Source of the DNA: Sunxiuqinia rutila
Lineage (GTDB): Bacteria; Bacteroidota; Bacteroidia; Bacteroidales; Prolixibacteraceae
Direction of reading: 5' to 3'
NCBI RefSeq assembly: GCF_050589705.1
Contig: NZ_JBNGOT010000006.1
Location: 62,001 to 126,000, forward strand
Length of the DNA: 64,000 nucleotides
Shown: piece by piece, positions 16,193-25,736 of the stretch
How positions within the stretch are numbered: position 1 is the first letter of the stretch
Layout of the letters: the number at the start of each line of letters is the position of its first letter
Program-made: the position numbers and the translations under genes
Notes under the pieces: model-generated
Database searches by the model: none
What the model saw: only the letters and a program-made list of their open reading frames with translations
What the model was told of the DNA's origin: nothing

Positions 16193-18598
16193 TTAAAATT
16201 CCAGAATGATTCCGATGGTTGGCAGAACGGTTCCGGCTGTGTTTTCTACCCTTTCCAGCACATAACGGGTACCATTGTCGGTCGTTACAAACTGGCCATT
16301 GGCATCCTGCTTTCGCACCAAAATATCTTTATCCTGATTCTGGAAATTATACAAATTTTGAATGTCGATATAGAATTTAGCCGTGATCTTATCCAGGTAA
16401 TAGGCCTTGTCAATCCGCACGTCCAACTGATGAAAAGCATCAAAGCGCCGAGTGTTCCACCGATCCGGATCCAGGTAAGGCCCTCCAGTCTGATTCCAAG
16501 CCTCAATCAAGCTTGAGCGATCCAGATCATAAGGTGTGTAAGGCAGCCCGCCTACATAGCGCCAGCGAAGGCCGACCTGCCAGTCTCGTTTCAGTTTCTT
16601 CGTGCTGGTCAGCACCACTAAATGGCGACTATCCCAACTCGACACCAGCTTCTCCCCATTTTTATCATCAAACTCGCTGCGTACCCAAGTGTAGGACAAG
16701 TTCAGGTTGAAGTTATTGGACGATGCCACCCGGGTTTGAAATTCAGCCCCATAAGCCCTTCCCTCCGAAATGGAACGCACCTCTTCATTGCCCACAACAC
16801 CATAATCCGCTCCCAGGTTGGCCAAGCTAATGGAATCCCTCATTGAAAACGGATAATCGGAGTACTTCTTCAGAAAACCTTCCACCGAAAATAAAACATT
16901 CGGACGCGGCCGGTATTCAACTCCTCCAATCAGATGATCAGCCTGAATGTATTTTAAATCATTGGTTTTATTGATGAACTCACCATTCTCTTGATAACCT
17001 AAGGCGGTGTAAGGCGGCAACTGGAAGTACCGGCCCGTGTTGAAATTCAGGCTCCAATGAGGCGCCAGCTGGTAGGAAGCCGACAGCCGGGGCGAAACCT
17101 GATCAAGGAGCGAGCTCATACTAGACGAGTAACTGTTGGCGTCCAGGCGAATACCCAAAGAAAGGGTCAGCCGATCCCCCAGCACCTTGTTGCTGGCATG
17201 CCCAAAAATGCCCCATTTCACCAGGTTCAACTTCGTGTCAAAGTTGACATCCAACACACCCTCCGGATAGTAGCGCTTTTGGGTGGTTGAATTGGTATAG
17301 GTTACAAAATCCAGGTTGGCTCCAAAGTTTAGCTTCACTTGTCCAAAGCGAGCCGTATTTTCATAGCGAAACTTGTTTTCAATTTCTTCCGATTCATAGT
17401 CCAGTGTTTTGTTGGCTTCCGAGCTATCATCGTTGTCCAGGTATTTGTAAGCTGAATTATTGAGGTGGCTGCGGCTGGCGACCAGCGTTTGATAACCATT
17501 GTCCCGAAAATGCTTGTAAACCGCGCCTACCGTATAAGTCCACTGCTCATTTTGAGGTAAAAAGGCCAAAATGTAGCGTTGCTGTGCATCCGGCTCTTCC
17601 AAATCAAGGTTAAGTGCAAACTTGTCAATAGCTCCCAAGCCAATAAAGGTTAGCTCATTCTTGGCATCAAGCTTGGTTTTCAGTTTGAATTGAAAATCGT
17701 TAAAGGTTGGCAAAAACGGAAGCTCCAGCAAGCTAAACAGCAGCTGCAGATAGGACCGGCGGGCAGAAACAATGTAAGTGGTATTGTCGCCTAAAGGCCC
17801 ATCAATGGTACCTGTCACTTCCGAGGCTCCCACCGAAGCCTGCGCCCGCAGCCGGTCCGCGTTGCCATCAACCTGATAAAACTCAAACACCCCACTCAGC
17901 GCGTTTCCCCGGTTGGCCGGAAATGCTCCGGAAAAATAGTTCACTTCACGCAGCAAATCAGCATTGATAATGCCCACAGGTCCACCCGAAGCTCCTTGCG
18001 TTGCAAAGTGGTTGATGTTTGGCACTTCTACCCCATCCAGAAAAAAGCGGCTTTCGGAAGGCCCACCACCTCGGATAATGATGTCGTTGCGAAATGAGGG
18101 AGTTGACTGCACCCCGGCAAAAGACTGAATGACCTTGGAGATATCGCGATTGGCTCCGGGGCTGTTCTCAATTTCTGAAATCCCAATATTTTTTAAGGAA
18201 AGCGGGCTTTCTTCCGTCTTTCGGAACAAGGACGCCGAAACCGTTACCTCATCAAGTTCGGTGTTGCTTTTTTCCAGTTCAACATCAAAATAGGTTGTTT
18301 TCAGGTTACTCACTTCCACCTCCGGCGAGATGACCTCCTCATAGCCAACAAACGAAACCTTCAAACGAATGAAGCCTGGAGTCAGGCCTGTCAGAAAATA
18401 ACGCCCCTGCTCATCTGTCACCGTCCCCAGAGAAGATCCGGCAACGACCACATTCACAAAAGGCAGGCTTTCATTACTTTCCGCATCATAAATCCGCCCT
18501 TGCACAGCGGCCTTCTGCGCCCAGGCAGAATGCACGACAAGCAACAAAGCAAGCGTTAAGATAAAAGTTACTTTATTTCGCATCATTTGTTGAATCAT
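16193..18598 (-). CDS. TonB-dependent outer-membrane receptor with carboxypeptidase-regulatory domain
   Basis: 801 residues. The signal peptide ends SAWAQ (28); a second ATG six residues in (MRNKVTF) would serve equally. Residues 30-115 are a carboxypeptidase-regulatory domain (VQGRIYDAESNESLPFVNVVV), 120-230 the plug (ISKVIQSFAGVQSTPSFRNDIIIRGG), and the rest a 22-stranded barrel ending IGIILEF. The short SusC-like TonB receptor has no SusD partner here. Substrate cannot be inferred. A -7 box lies at 18662-18669. Confidence 0.9.
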   Translation of the reverse strand: MIQQMMRNKVTFILTLALLLVVHSAWAQKAAVQGRIYDAESNESLPFVNVVVAGSSLGTVTDEQGRYFLTGLTPGFIRLKVSFVGYEEVISPEVEVSNLKTTYFDVELEKSNTELDEVTVSASLFRKTEESPLSLKNIGISEIENSPGANRDISKVIQSFAGVQSTPSFRNDIIIRGGGPSESRFFLDGVEVPNINHFATQGASGGPVGIINADLLREVNYFSGAFPANRGNALSGVFEFYQVDGNADRLRAQASVGASEVTGTIDGPLGDNTTYIVSARRSYLQLLFSLLELPFLPTFNDFQFKLKTKLDAKNELTFIGLGAIDKFALNLDLEEPDAQQRYILAFLPQNEQWTYTVGAVYKHFRDNGYQTLVASRSHLNNSAYKYLDNDDSSEANKTLDYESEEIENKFRYENTARFGQVKLNFGANLDFVTYTNSTTQKRYYPEGVLDVNFDTKLNLVKWGIFGHASNKVLGDRLTLSLGIRLDANSYSSSMSSLLDQVSPRLSASYQLAPHWSLNFNTGRYFQLPPYTALGYQENGEFINKTNDLKYIQADHLIGGVEYRPRPNVLFSVEGFLKKYSDYPFSMRDSISLANLGADYGVVGNEEVRSISEGRAYGAEFQTRVASSNNFNLNLSYTWVRSEFDDKNGEKLVSSWDSRHLVVLTSTKKLKRDWQVGLRWRYVGGLPYTPYDLDRSSLIEAWNQTGGPYLDPDRWNTRRFDAFHQLDVRIDKAYYLDKITAKFYIDIQNLYNFQNQDKDILVRKQDANGQFVTTDNGTRYVLERVENTAGTVLPTIGIILEF

Positions 18599-18661
18599 TA
18601 TCTTTGTTTATCAAAAATCCGGAGCTCTTTAATTGTTTAAACAGCAACCGGAATAATTAAA

Positions 18662-18669
18662 CAAAAATA
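18662..18669 (-). promoter_or_regulatory. -7 promoter box of the TonB-receptor gene
   Basis: TATTTTTG on the minus strand matches TAnnTTTG exactly and gives a leader of roughly 60 nt. Confidence 0.45.
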
Positions 18670-18717
18670 AGGAAAGCTTGTTCGCAACCAGCTTTCTTTT
18701 CAATAAACAGACAAAAA

Positions 18718-19173
18718 ATGAGAGTGGTTATTCAGCGGGTCGCCAAGGCTTCAGTCAGTATTCAGCAAAAAGTAAAATCATCCATCAACCAAGGGGTACT
18801 TATTCTACTCGGAATTGAAGACGCAGACCAGGAAGAAGATATTCAGTATTTAGTCCGGAAAATCAGTCAACTGCGCATTTTTGACGATGAAAACGGAGTG
18901 ATGAACCGGTCGTTAACCGACATTGGCGGACAAGCGCTGGTGGTCAGCCAATTTACCTTGCACGCCAACACCCAAAAAGGAAACCGGCCATCATACATTC
19001 GTGCATCAAAACCAGAAACTGCCATTCCGCTTTACAAGCAGTTTGTCGAATCTCTGTCGGCCACCCTTCAACAGGAAGTGCCCACCGGTGAATTTGGTGC
19101 CGATATGAAAATTGAACTGCTTAACGACGGGCCGGTAACCATCATAATCGACTCAAAAAACAAAGGCTTCTAG
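18718..19173 (+). CDS. dtd: D-aminoacyl-tRNA deacylase
   Basis: 151 residues, the full family length. The two signature motifs are present: SQFTLHANTQKGNRPSY and the cross-subunit loop NDGPVTIII. The enzyme removes D-amino acids and glycine mischarged on tRNAs. It is followed on the same strand by the MazG-like and deoC genes with gaps of about 50 and 6 bases. Confidence 0.95.
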   Translation: MRVVIQRVAKASVSIQQKVKSSINQGVLILLGIEDADQEEDIQYLVRKISQLRIFDDENGVMNRSLTDIGGQALVVSQFTLHANTQKGNRPSYIRASKPETAIPLYKQFVESLSATLQQEVPTGEFGADMKIELLNDGPVTIIIDSKNKGF

Positions 19174-19226
19174 CAATCTAAAAGCCCCCTTCTTTGTTTA
19201 ACCTATATTATCCTTTTAGTCAATCT

Positions 19227-19574
19227 ATGAATACAAAATCGAAGGCAATCAGCTTACCCGAAGCCCAACTAATGGTGGACGAATGGATTAAAACCATTGG
19301 CGTACGTTATTTTAGTGAACTGACAAACATGGCCATTTTAACCGAAGAAGTGGGTGAATTAGCACGAATCATGGCTCGAACTTATGGTGATCAATCGTTT
19401 AAAAAGAGCGAGCTGAATCATGATCTGGCCGATGAAATGGCCGATGTTCTCTGGGTACTGATTTGTTTAGCCAACCAAACCGGTGTTGACCTGAACCAAG
19501 CATTCTTAAATAACGTAAACAAAAAAACAAAACGCGATCAAAACAGGCATCAGAATAATCCAAAACTTAAATAG
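19227..19574 (+). CDS. MazG-family nucleotide pyrophosphohydrolase
   Basis: The frame opens at 19194, but the ATG at 19227 (MNTKSKAISLPEAQ) fits the family start. The 115-residue protein has the all-alpha NTP-pyrophosphatase metal motif EEVGELAR and the second acidic helix DLADEMADVLWVLICLA. It hydrolyses a nucleoside triphosphate to NMP and pyrophosphate, probably house-cleaning of non-canonical nucleotides; the precise substrate is unknown. The lysine-rich tail KKTKRDQNRHQ is low-complexity. Confidence 0.88.
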   Translation: MNTKSKAISLPEAQLMVDEWIKTIGVRYFSELTNMAILTEEVGELARIMARTYGDQSFKKSELNHDLADEMADVLWVLICLANQTGVDLNQAFLNNVNKKTKRDQNRHQNNPKLK

Positions 19575-19580
19575 CATCTC

Positions 19581-20408
19581 ATGGAAGCCCAAAATCATCT
19601 AACTGAAATAAAAGCAATAGCCCGGCAAAACAACAACTCCGATTGGCAAGAACTGGCTTTTTCCTGCATTGACCTAACCACTTTGAACAGCACCGATACC
19701 ATTAGTCATGTAAAGGCATTCACCGAGCGGGTTAATGATTTTGAGAACGACTATCCCAACCTGCCCAATGTGGCAGCCATTTGCGTGCATCCCAATATGG
19801 TTCGTACCGTTAAGGAGAACCTGCAGGACGATCATGTCAACATTGCTGCCGTTGCCGGCGGGTTCCCCTGCTCCATGAGTTTCATTGAGGTCAAGGTGAA
19901 GGAAGCCCGAATGGCTGTAGACTATGCCGCCGACGAAATCGATATTGTCTTGCCGCTGTGGGCTTTCCTGGATGACGACGATGTGATTTGCCGCGAAGAA
20001 ATCACCACCATCAAAGAGGCCATTGGCGATGCACACCTGAAAGTGATTTTGGAAACCGGCGCTCTGGCCGAACCCGAAAAGATTCGGCATGCTTCGTTCC
20101 TGGCCATGGAATCGGGTGCAGATTTCATCAAAACATCTACCGGAAAGATGAGCCCTGCCGCAACTCCCGAAGCTGCTTTGGAGATGTGTTTAGCAATCAA
20201 GGATTTTCACCTCAAAACCGGCAGAAAGATTGGCTTTAAGCCGGCCGGTGGAATTTCAACAACCGAAGATGCTATTCTATACATGACGATTGTGAATGAA
20301 ATACTGGGCGAAGCGTGGCTCACCCCATCCTTGTTCCGGATTGGCGCCAGTCGACTAGCCAACAACTTGTTGAGCGACCTGATTGATGAAAAGATCAAAT
20401 ACTTTTAA
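19581..20408 (+). CDS. deoC: Deoxyribose-phosphate aldolase
   Basis: 275 residues of the class I DeoC aldolase. The Schiff-base lysine is K184 in DFIKTSTGKM, and the phosphate-binding loop FKPAGGIS lies near residue 225. It splits 2-deoxyribose 5-phosphate into glyceraldehyde 3-phosphate and acetaldehyde, the last step in deoxynucleoside breakdown. It ends a three-gene run (dtd, MazG, deoC) and is followed by a strong terminator. Confidence 0.95.
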   Translation: MEAQNHLTEIKAIARQNNNSDWQELAFSCIDLTTLNSTDTISHVKAFTERVNDFENDYPNLPNVAAICVHPNMVRTVKENLQDDHVNIAAVAGGFPCSMSFIEVKVKEARMAVDYAADEIDIVLPLWAFLDDDDVICREEITTIKEAIGDAHLKVILETGALAEPEKIRHASFLAMESGADFIKTSTGKMSPAATPEAALEMCLAIKDFHLKTGRKIGFKPAGGISTTEDAILYMTIVNEILGEAWLTPSLFRIGASRLANNLLSDLIDEKIKYF

Positions 20409-20429
20409 GGCCACAAGACATAAAAAAAA

Positions 20430-20463
20430 GGGGTTTCACTTGAATGTGAAACCCCTTTTTTTT
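20430..20463. terminator. Bidirectional terminator between deoC and rfbB
   Basis: A perfect 10-bp stem GGGGTTTCAC / GTGAAACCCC with a six-base loop is flanked by A8 on the left and T8 on the right, so it can stop transcription from both converging genes. Confidence 0.92.
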
Positions 20464-20484
20464 ATGATGATTATTGCTGATCAG

Positions 20485-21537
20485 TTATCGTTTTTGATAT
20501 TGCCCTTCATAGTATTTCAAGTAATCACCAGACGTTACATTGTCCAACCATTCACTATTGTCCAGGTACCAGTCAATGGTTTTCTCCAGTCCTTCTTCAA
20601 ACTGAAGGCTGGGCACCCAGCCCAGTTCGTTTTGAAGCTTGGTGCTGTCAATGGCGTAGCGCAAATCGTGGCCGGCACGGTCTTTTACGTAAGTAATCAG
20701 CTTTTCAGAAGTACCTGCCTCACGACCCAACTTACGGTCCATTATGGCACACATCAGCTTAATCAAGTCAATGTTGGTCCACTCGTTATGCCCGCCAATG
20801 TTGTAGGTTTCGCCCACCTTACCTTGGTGAAAAATAACATCAATCGCCCGGGCATGGTCTTCTACCCACAACCAGTCGCGAACGTTCTCTCCTTTACCAT
20901 ACACAGGCAAGGCCTTGTTGTTTTTGATGTTGTTGATGAACAGGGGAATCAACTTCTCCGGAAACTGAAATGAGCCATAGTTGTTAGAGCAGTTCGATAC
21001 CAAAGCCGGCAGACCAAAAGTATCATGATAAGCCCGCACAAAATGATCGGAACTGGCTTTCGATGCTGAATACGGACTGTGTGGATCGTAAGCGGTGGTT
21101 TCGGTAAACAAACCCTCTTCGCCCAGCGAACCATACACTTCATCGGTTGAAATGTGGTAGAACAGCTTGCCCTCGGTATTGTCTTTCCAGATTTCGCGGG
21201 CCGCATTCAACAGGTTAACCGTACCAATCACATTGGTGAATACAAACTCCGTTGGGTTGGAGATGGAGCGGTCAACGTGCGACTCGGCCGCCAGGTGAAT
21301 CACGCCATCAAACTGCTTCTCCCGAAACAGCTTAAGCATCGCTTCACTGTCCACAATATCGGCTTTGACAAACTCGTAGTTGGCCTTGCCCTCCAGGTCT
21401 TTCAGGTTCGCCAGGTTTCCGGCATAAGTCAACTTATCCAGGTTCACGATTTGATAATCGGGATATTTGTTGACAAACAAACGGACCACATGCGATCCGA
21501 TAAAACCGGCACCTCCGGTGATAAGTATTGTTTTCAT
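20485..21537 (-). CDS. rfbB: dTDP-glucose 4,6-dehydratase
   Basis: 350 residues of the extended short-chain dehydrogenase family: NAD-binding GGAGFIGSH at 8-16, the dehydratase triad T131-D132-E133 in STDEVYG, and Y156/K160 in YSASK. It makes dTDP-4-keto-6-deoxyglucose, the entry to dTDP-rhamnose and related sugars. The other rml genes are not adjacent. A -7 box lies 24 nt upstream (21561-21568). Confidence 0.93.
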   Translation of the reverse strand: MKTILITGGAGFIGSHVVRLFVNKYPDYQIVNLDKLTYAGNLANLKDLEGKANYEFVKADIVDSEAMLKLFREKQFDGVIHLAAESHVDRSISNPTEFVFTNVIGTVNLLNAAREIWKDNTEGKLFYHISTDEVYGSLGEEGLFTETTAYDPHSPYSASKASSDHFVRAYHDTFGLPALVSNCSNNYGSFQFPEKLIPLFINNIKNNKALPVYGKGENVRDWLWVEDHARAIDVIFHQGKVGETYNIGGHNEWTNIDLIKLMCAIMDRKLGREAGTSEKLITYVKDRAGHDLRYAIDSTKLQNELGWVPSLQFEEGLEKTIDWYLDNSEWLDNVTSGDYLKYYEGQYQKR

Positions 21538-21560
21538 GATCTATTCAGTTTTTGCAAAGT

Positions 21561-21568
21561 CAAAATTA
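21561..21568 (-). promoter_or_regulatory. -7 promoter box of rfbB
   Basis: TAATTTTG on the minus strand matches TAnnTTTG exactly, 24 nt before the rfbB start. Confidence 0.5.
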
Positions 21569-21611
21569 GCCATTCTCCCCCGATAAGAAAATGGGATGGC
21601 CATGACCACGT

Positions 21612-23195
21612 TTAATTACTCACTTTTGTAAAGCCAATTTGCTTCCATTCGCCCTTAATCGGGTCATTAGCCTGTGGCTCGCCCGGCGTGCTTCTTCCAT
21701 TCAGAATATAGTCTGTAAGTAAGGTCTTAAGCTGGTCCACCAGCTCCGGATGCTGAGCTTGCAAGTTCTGAGTTTCCGAAGGATCCTCTTTCAGGTTATA
21801 CAACTGAATTGGCGGCAGCGTGTCAATCACAGCCTTATTTTCGGGTCGTGGAAAGCTCCAGCCCCCTGACCCTGGACACATGATCAGTTTCCAATCCCCC
21901 TGACGAATGGCAAAACTTCCGTTGATGGAATGATGAACCGTTGCTTCGCGCAAAGGCTTCTGAAGTGCGGCTTGTTCAAAAACAGGCATCAGGCTGTAGC
22001 TGTCTTCACCTTCATTGTCAGCCAGCTGATAGTTCGTAATCTCGGCACAAGTGGCCAAAAGATCTGTGGTACAAATTGTTTCATCTGAAACCAAACCCGC
22101 CTTAATTTTGGCTGGCCATTGTGCAATAAACGGCACCCGGTGACCACCTTCAAAAATATCGGCTTTATGTCCGCGGAAAACACCACTCGGATAATGTCCC
22201 TTGGCCGTCAGCTCTTCAATTTTAGCAGCAGGCGAACAGCCATTGTCGGTGGTAAAAATGATTAAGGTATTTTCTTCAATGCCATTCTCCTCAAGGCTTG
22301 CCAATAGTTTTCCCATCCAGTCATCCACCATCATTACAAAGTCGCCATAAGGATTTAAGCCGCTTTTATCTTGCCACTCAGCAGTAGGCAAAATAGGGGT
22401 ATGCGGCGAAGGCAAGGCCAAGTACAAAAAGAAGGGCTTATCTTCCTGAGCCTGTTGTCCCACAAGTGCAATGGCACGTCTGAAAAAATTAGGAGTCACA
22501 TCTTCATGATCAAAATCACTGGAAGTTGGGCCTTTGCGCCACCACGAATACTTCCCGGTATTCTCCGAAACTGAATCCGGAATAGCAGTTGCCAGTCCAT
22601 TTTCAACATACACATAGGGCGCCATATCCAGCGATCCCGAATGCCCGTAAGCATAGTCAAACCCTAAATCGTTGGGTGAATGCGTAACGGGTTTCGAGAA
22701 ATCAATGTTATCAAAGTCCTGTGCGTCCCAACCTTCACCTCCAGCTTTTTCCGGGTCTTTCAGCTGCCAGTTCCATCCCAAATGCCATTTCCCAATAAAA
22801 GCCGTATGATAGCCTTGCTGCTGCAACAAAGACGCTACGGTAGTCCGTTCAGTTGGAATCAAGGCTTTGGATTTTCCGGTGAGCACACCACTTTTCAATG
22901 GGCTGCGCCAATTGTAGCGCCCGGTCAAAATACCATAGCGCGTAGGCGTACAAACCGATGATGAAGTATGTGCATCGGTAAACCGAACTCCTTGTTGAGC
23001 CATCCGGTCCAGGTTGGGGGTTTCAATTTTACTGTCTGGATTGTAAGCTGTCACATCGCCATAGCCCATATCATCCGCTAACACATAAATGATGTTGGGT
23101 TTTGGTAGTTGGCTTTCTTCAACCGAACAGGAAGTGAGCAGGTAACAGGAACTGATACCCAGCAGGGCAAATTTTTTAGTTACAGTTTGTTTCAT
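21612..23195 (-). CDS. Lipoprotein sulfatase (arylsulfatase family)
   Basis: 527 residues. The N-terminus has a lipobox LLTSC (C23), so it is likely a membrane-anchored envelope protein. The formylglycine motif is C82 in SSVCTPTRYGILTGRY; the metal site begins with ADDMGYGD (40-47), and FTTDNGCS supplies later ligands. Such sulfatases remove sulfate from algal or host polysaccharides and need an anaerobic or FGE-type maturase encoded elsewhere. No polysaccharide-utilisation genes are adjacent, apart from the GH32 gene 12 kb away. Substrate unknown. Confidence 0.92.
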   Translation of the reverse strand: MKQTVTKKFALLGISSCYLLTSCSVEESQLPKPNIIYVLADDMGYGDVTAYNPDSKIETPNLDRMAQQGVRFTDAHTSSSVCTPTRYGILTGRYNWRSPLKSGVLTGKSKALIPTERTTVASLLQQQGYHTAFIGKWHLGWNWQLKDPEKAGGEGWDAQDFDNIDFSKPVTHSPNDLGFDYAYGHSGSLDMAPYVYVENGLATAIPDSVSENTGKYSWWRKGPTSSDFDHEDVTPNFFRRAIALVGQQAQEDKPFFLYLALPSPHTPILPTAEWQDKSGLNPYGDFVMMVDDWMGKLLASLEENGIEENTLIIFTTDNGCSPAAKIEELTAKGHYPSGVFRGHKADIFEGGHRVPFIAQWPAKIKAGLVSDETICTTDLLATCAEITNYQLADNEGEDSYSLMPVFEQAALQKPLREATVHHSINGSFAIRQGDWKLIMCPGSGGWSFPRPENKAVIDTLPPIQLYNLKEDPSETQNLQAQHPELVDQLKTLLTDYILNGRSTPGEPQANDPIKGEWKQIGFTKVSN

Positions 23196-23316
23196 GAAGA
23201 GTAGCTTAGTCGTTTTTTATTCTATAAAAAGTGAACGAGTAACACGGAAAGTTGAAAGTCCTTTTCCGCGCTACACATGAATTATCTCTATTCAGAATCC
23301 GAGGTAAAATGAAGGC

Positions 23317-24228
23317 TTAAAACAGTTTCAGGAAACTACCTGGGATAGATGTTTCGAACCTCAGGTTCTTGCCTGATACCGGATGCTTGAAAGCCAGCAC
23401 CCAGGCATGTAACCCCAGCCGTCCTATTGGATTGGATTTTGACCCATATTTTTTATCTCCGATAACCGGATGCTTCAGATCTTGTAAATGTACCCGAACC
23501 TGGTTCTTTCTTCCCGGCTCCATGCTCACCTTTAGCAACGAATACAACTCGTTACTTTTAATTGTTGAATAATGCGTAACAGCCAAGTCGCCCTTGTCCG
23601 GATCCTGGCTGGAGTGCACTTTAAAAATTTTACTTTGGAAAAGATAAGAGCGGTGTGTTCCTTCCGCCGGATCAAGCTTGCCCTCAATAACCGCCAGGTA
23701 ACTCCGGCTGTCAGCAGACTGCTTCCAGGATTCCTGCAACAGCTCCTGCATTTCCTTGCTTTTGGCGAAGACTATCAGTCCGGAAGTTTCACGGTCCAAC
23801 CGATGTACAACATAAATGTTGTTGCTCTTGTCTTGCTCTTTCAGATAGTTACTGAGGATGCTAAATACCGTTTCCCTATTCTCTTTGTCAGTAGCAGTGG
23901 TAAGCAATCCGGCGTTTTTATTCACCACAATCAGGTCCTTGTCCTCATGCACTACCACAACACCGCGCATTTGCCGGGCAATGGGTGCCGATGCGCTTTC
24001 AAGGGTTATTCTCTGTCCCGGTTTTAGTAAATGATTAAATTGAGTGATTGCCTTGCCATCAACCAAGACCTGTCGTTTTTTGAGTAACGACTTGATGTTG
24101 TTGCGGTTTTTATGCGGCAGCTGAGCAATCAGAAACTTCATCAGTTCTTCTTGTTCCTTCACCTCTAACACGTTGGCGCGAGGCTTTTTTGACTGGGGGC
24201 GTTGACCTCCCGAATGGTGTTTTTTCAT
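23317..24228 (-). CDS. RluA-family RNA pseudouridine synthase
   Basis: The ATG at 24228 (MKKHHSGG) is preferred over an upstream in-frame start because it precedes the basic N-terminus directly. An S4 RNA-binding domain (about residues 33-80, with IKSLLKKRQVLVDGK) is followed by the synthase domain with the catalytic Asp in HRLDRETSGLIVFAKS and the C-terminal VRVHLQDLKHPVIGDKKYG. It isomerises uridine in 23S rRNA or tRNA; the exact target cannot be told. Confidence 0.92.
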   Translation of the reverse strand: MKKHHSGGQRPQSKKPRANVLEVKEQEELMKFLIAQLPHKNRNNIKSLLKKRQVLVDGKAITQFNHLLKPGQRITLESASAPIARQMRGVVVVHEDKDLIVVNKNAGLLTTATDKENRETVFSILSNYLKEQDKSNNIYVVHRLDRETSGLIVFAKSKEMQELLQESWKQSADSRSYLAVIEGKLDPAEGTHRSYLFQSKIFKVHSSQDPDKGDLAVTHYSTIKSNELYSLLKVSMEPGRKNQVRVHLQDLKHPVIGDKKYGSKSNPIGRLGLHAWVLAFKHPVSGKNLRFETSIPGSFLKLF

Positions 24229-24539
24229 GCACGAAATAAATTTAAATGGCAGGTTGATAATGAAATCCCACCGAGGCAAAGATAGGGCTAATCTTTCTTC
24301 TTTAGGGACCCCACGAACAGCTTTTTCAGGAAACGGGCATAAGCCAACGAAGTGGGAGAATTAAGAGCAAAGGTAGCCCCAAAGAGATGGAAAGTATTAG
24401 GTTAAAAATCCTAATTTCCCCGTTTCCAGCTTGTGCTCAATCGATAGGAAGAGCAAAAAACAAAAGGCCTTGCCGGTTGAGACAAAGCCTTTGTAACTGC
24501 CTGCAATTCTTCTTTGTAAAAAAAGAAACTGCAAATTTC
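24229..24539. other. Intergenic region between the RluA gene and galE
   Basis: No credible gene. It contains the galE terminator (24455-24492) and a small dyad ATTAGG-N7-CCTAAT around 24393-24412 without a T-run. Confidence 0.5.
24455..24492 (-). terminator. galE terminator
   Basis: On the minus strand AAAGGCTTTG pairs with CAAGGCCTTT (one mismatch) across a ten-base loop, followed by TGTTTTTT. Confidence 0.7.
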
Positions 24540-25568
24540 TTATTGGATATTGCGTAGACGCTTTTCCCAGTTCCAGGCCGAAAGCAGCGTTTCTTCCAAT
24601 CCTTTTTCCGCTTTCCAACCCAGCTCTTCGTTGGCATAAGTGGTGTCGGCCCAAATCTTTTCAATATCTCCGGCACGACGCGGCACAATTTTGTAATTCA
24701 ATTTTACGCCAGTCGCTTTTTCGAAGCCATTCACAATTTGAAGAACAGAGTAACCATTACCGGTTCCCAGGTTAAAGACCTCGTAGCCAGTCTTATTTTT
24801 GTTTTCCAGCAAGCGCGTAATGGCAACCACATGCGCCTTAGCCAGGTCAACCACGTTAATGTAATCGCGGATTGCCGAACCATCGGGGGTATCGTAATCA
24901 TCTCCAAAAACGCTAAGTTGCTCGCGCACTCCGGCAGCTGTCTGCGTAATAAACGGCACCAGGTTTTGAGGAACACCTAAAGGCAACTCGCCAATCAAAG
25001 CACTCGGGTGTGCCCCAATCGGGTTAAAGTAGCGTAAGGCAATGGTTTTCAACTCAGGATAGGCATTCACACTGTCGTGCAAAATATCTTCATTTACCCG
25101 TTTGGTATTGCCATAAGGCGACTCAGCATCTTTACGCGGAGTGTTTTCAGTTACTGGCAACTGATCGGGCTGGCCATACACCGTACAAGAAGAAGAGAAC
25201 ACCAGGTTGGCAATGTTGTATTTCCGTTGGCAGTCCAAAATGTTCATCAACGACACCAGGTTGTTGCGGTAGTAGTGCAAAGGCTGTTGTACCGATTCCC
25301 CCACAGCTTTGGAAGCTGCAAAGTGAATGATGGCAGCGATGTCCTGATTGCGCTTGAAAAAATCATCTGTTTTGGCGGCATCGGCCAGGTTGAATTGCTC
25401 AAAAGCAGGTTTCTTCCCACTGATTTCTTCGATCTTATCCAACACGTCAACACTAGAGTTCGACAGATCGTCAACGACCACTACTTCGAAGCCTGCGTCA
25501 TGCAGCTCAACAACTGTGTGCGAGCCAATGTAACCCGTTCCTCCGGTTACCAATATTTTTTTTGACAT
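24540..25568 (-). CDS. galE: UDP-glucose 4-epimerase
   Basis: 342 residues. NAD-binding GGTGYIGSH (9-17), the SSSCTVYG strand (near 125-132) and the catalytic pair Y152/K156 in PYGNTK are present. It interconverts UDP-glucose and UDP-galactose for the Leloir pathway and glycan synthesis. It is monocistronic, with its own promoter box at 25592-25599 and a terminator at 24455-24492. Confidence 0.94.
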   Translation of the reverse strand: MSKKILVTGGTGYIGSHTVVELHDAGFEVVVVDDLSNSSVDVLDKIEEISGKKPAFEQFNLADAAKTDDFFKRNQDIAAIIHFAASKAVGESVQQPLHYYRNNLVSLMNILDCQRKYNIANLVFSSSCTVYGQPDQLPVTENTPRKDAESPYGNTKRVNEDILHDSVNAYPELKTIALRYFNPIGAHPSALIGELPLGVPQNLVPFITQTAAGVREQLSVFGDDYDTPDGSAIRDYINVVDLAKAHVVAITRLLENKNKTGYEVFNLGTGNGYSVLQIVNGFEKATGVKLNYKIVPRRAGDIEKIWADTTYANEELGWKAEKGLEETLLSAWNWEKRLRNIQ

Positions 25569-25591
25569 AGTAATTGATTGAGTATTTTTTT

Positions 25592-25599
25592 CAAAACTA
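25592..25599 (-). promoter_or_regulatory. -7 promoter box of galE
   Basis: TAGTTTTG on the minus strand is an exact TAnnTTTG match 24 nt before the galE ATG. Confidence 0.5.
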
Positions 25600-25709
25600 C
25601 AAATTTAAATGTTGTGCTTAATTAATAAGCCCCTGTAAGTTACGCCTGTCTTTTGAAAACTTGCTTAAATTGTTGAGAACTTAGGGTTGCCAGCGTGTTA
25701 ATTTTTCTT

Positions 25710-25717
25710 TATTTTTG
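25710..25717 (+). promoter_or_regulatory. -7 promoter box of the CCDC81-HU/SPOR gene
   Basis: TATTTTTG, an exact TAnnTTTG box, lies 19 nt before the GTG start at 25737, leaving a leader of about 12 nt. Confidence 0.5.
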
Positions 25718-25736
25718 GGCATAAACAGAGACGAAC

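Noticed and set aside
18599..18606. TATCTTTG on the plus strand as dtd promoter
   Set aside because: It sits at the start of the divergent TonB-receptor gene, over 110 bases from dtd, and may be coincidence.
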